IMG/VR virus record: IMGVR_UViG_3300028569_000020 | Location: 1-64,000 of that record | Direction: 5' to 3' (one strand) | Source of the DNA: a virus | DNA length: 64,000 bases | Shown: in pieces, positions 63,919 to 64,000 of the stretch | Layout of the letters: the number at the start of each line of letters is the position of its first letter | Position numbering within the stretch: the first letter of the stretch is position 1 | Position numbers and translations under genes: made by a program | The notes under the pieces: generated by a model | The model's database searches: none | The model's input: only the letters and a program-made list of their open reading frames with translations | Told to the model about the DNA's origin: nothing

Positions 63919-64000
63919 TGAATAAAATTGTAGTTAAAAAGAAAAACGAAGTCTTTTTACAAATTTCTGCAGATCCTGGAATACACATGGAATTATCAGA
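63918..64000 (+). CDS. uvsW: Start of UvsW-like recombination helicase (3' truncated)
   Basis: The ORF begins at ATG 63918, shares one base with the upstream stop and runs off the window after 27 codons. MNKIVVKKKNEVFLQISADP, with the following GIHMELS, matches the N-terminal pattern of cyanophage UvsW proteins (a short strand with V-K-K-K-N-E-V, then a helix). UvsW is a superfamily 2 helicase that unwinds R-loops and recombination intermediates and helps the switch to late replication. Too little sequence is present to see any helicase motif, so the call leans on the N-terminus and on gene order after gp23. Confidence 0.65.
   Translation, partial: MNKIVVKKKNEVFLQISADPGIHMELS

Overview
The window is part of the genome of a T4-like cyanophage (a contractile-tailed myovirus of cyanobacteria, Kyanoviridae type). 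The evidence is the T4 gene order of the virion genes, read entirely on the + strand: PAAR spike tip, gp25, gp6, gp7-like, gp8, a large tail-fibre/adhesin block, then gp13, gp14, gp15, gp16, gp17, gp18, gp19, gp20, gp21, gp22, gp23, and the first codons of a UvsW-like helicase. T4-type late promoters (NATAAATA) precede many of these genes. The YHYH-domain and DUF4815-type giant structural proteins, and a 2OG-Fe(II) oxygenase next to a flavin-dependent halogenase, are typical of cyanophages. No gene on the - strand is convincing.

Layout. (1) 1-1510: the end of an unidentified gene with a strong terminator, four tiny ORFs and an ArdA-like antirestriction gene. (2) 1510-4780: a markedly G+C-richer island of 13 very small genes (47-81 codons). 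Nearly every one is preceded by a variant of the same intergenic module: a GGGGCA/TGCCCC hairpin, a TGACC..TAGAATTAAA box and an A/C-rich leader running into the ATG. This looks like an early host-takeover island built from promoter-stem-loop cassettes, and it is the most unusual structure in the window. (3) 4800-7070: A+T-rich small genes, including an AbrB-like protein and a PAAR protein. (4) 7125-28863: the baseplate wedge, including proteins of 2996 and 2841 residues. (5) 28863-47475: fibres and adhesins assembled from shared, shuffled modules (beta-helix, carbohydrate-binding-like repeats, Mtd-type N-termini, glycine-rich adhesin). (6) 47476-49772: a two-gene metabolic insert (2OG oxygenase and halogenase) under a perfect host-type sigma70 promoter. 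(7) 49777-62906: neck, terminase, sheath, tube, portal, protease, scaffold and capsid. (8) 62912-64000: a second tail-tube-like protein, an unknown gene and the start of uvsW.

How it works together. Regions 1-2 carry host-type -10 elements and probably act early: defence evasion and small host-directed proteins. Regions 4, 5 and 7 are late virion genes under T4-type late promoters. In two places the late promoter lies inside the loop of an intrinsic terminator, so upstream transcription ends exactly where late transcription begins. The oxygenase-halogenase pair sits among late genes but has an early-type promoter, so it may be expressed before virion assembly.
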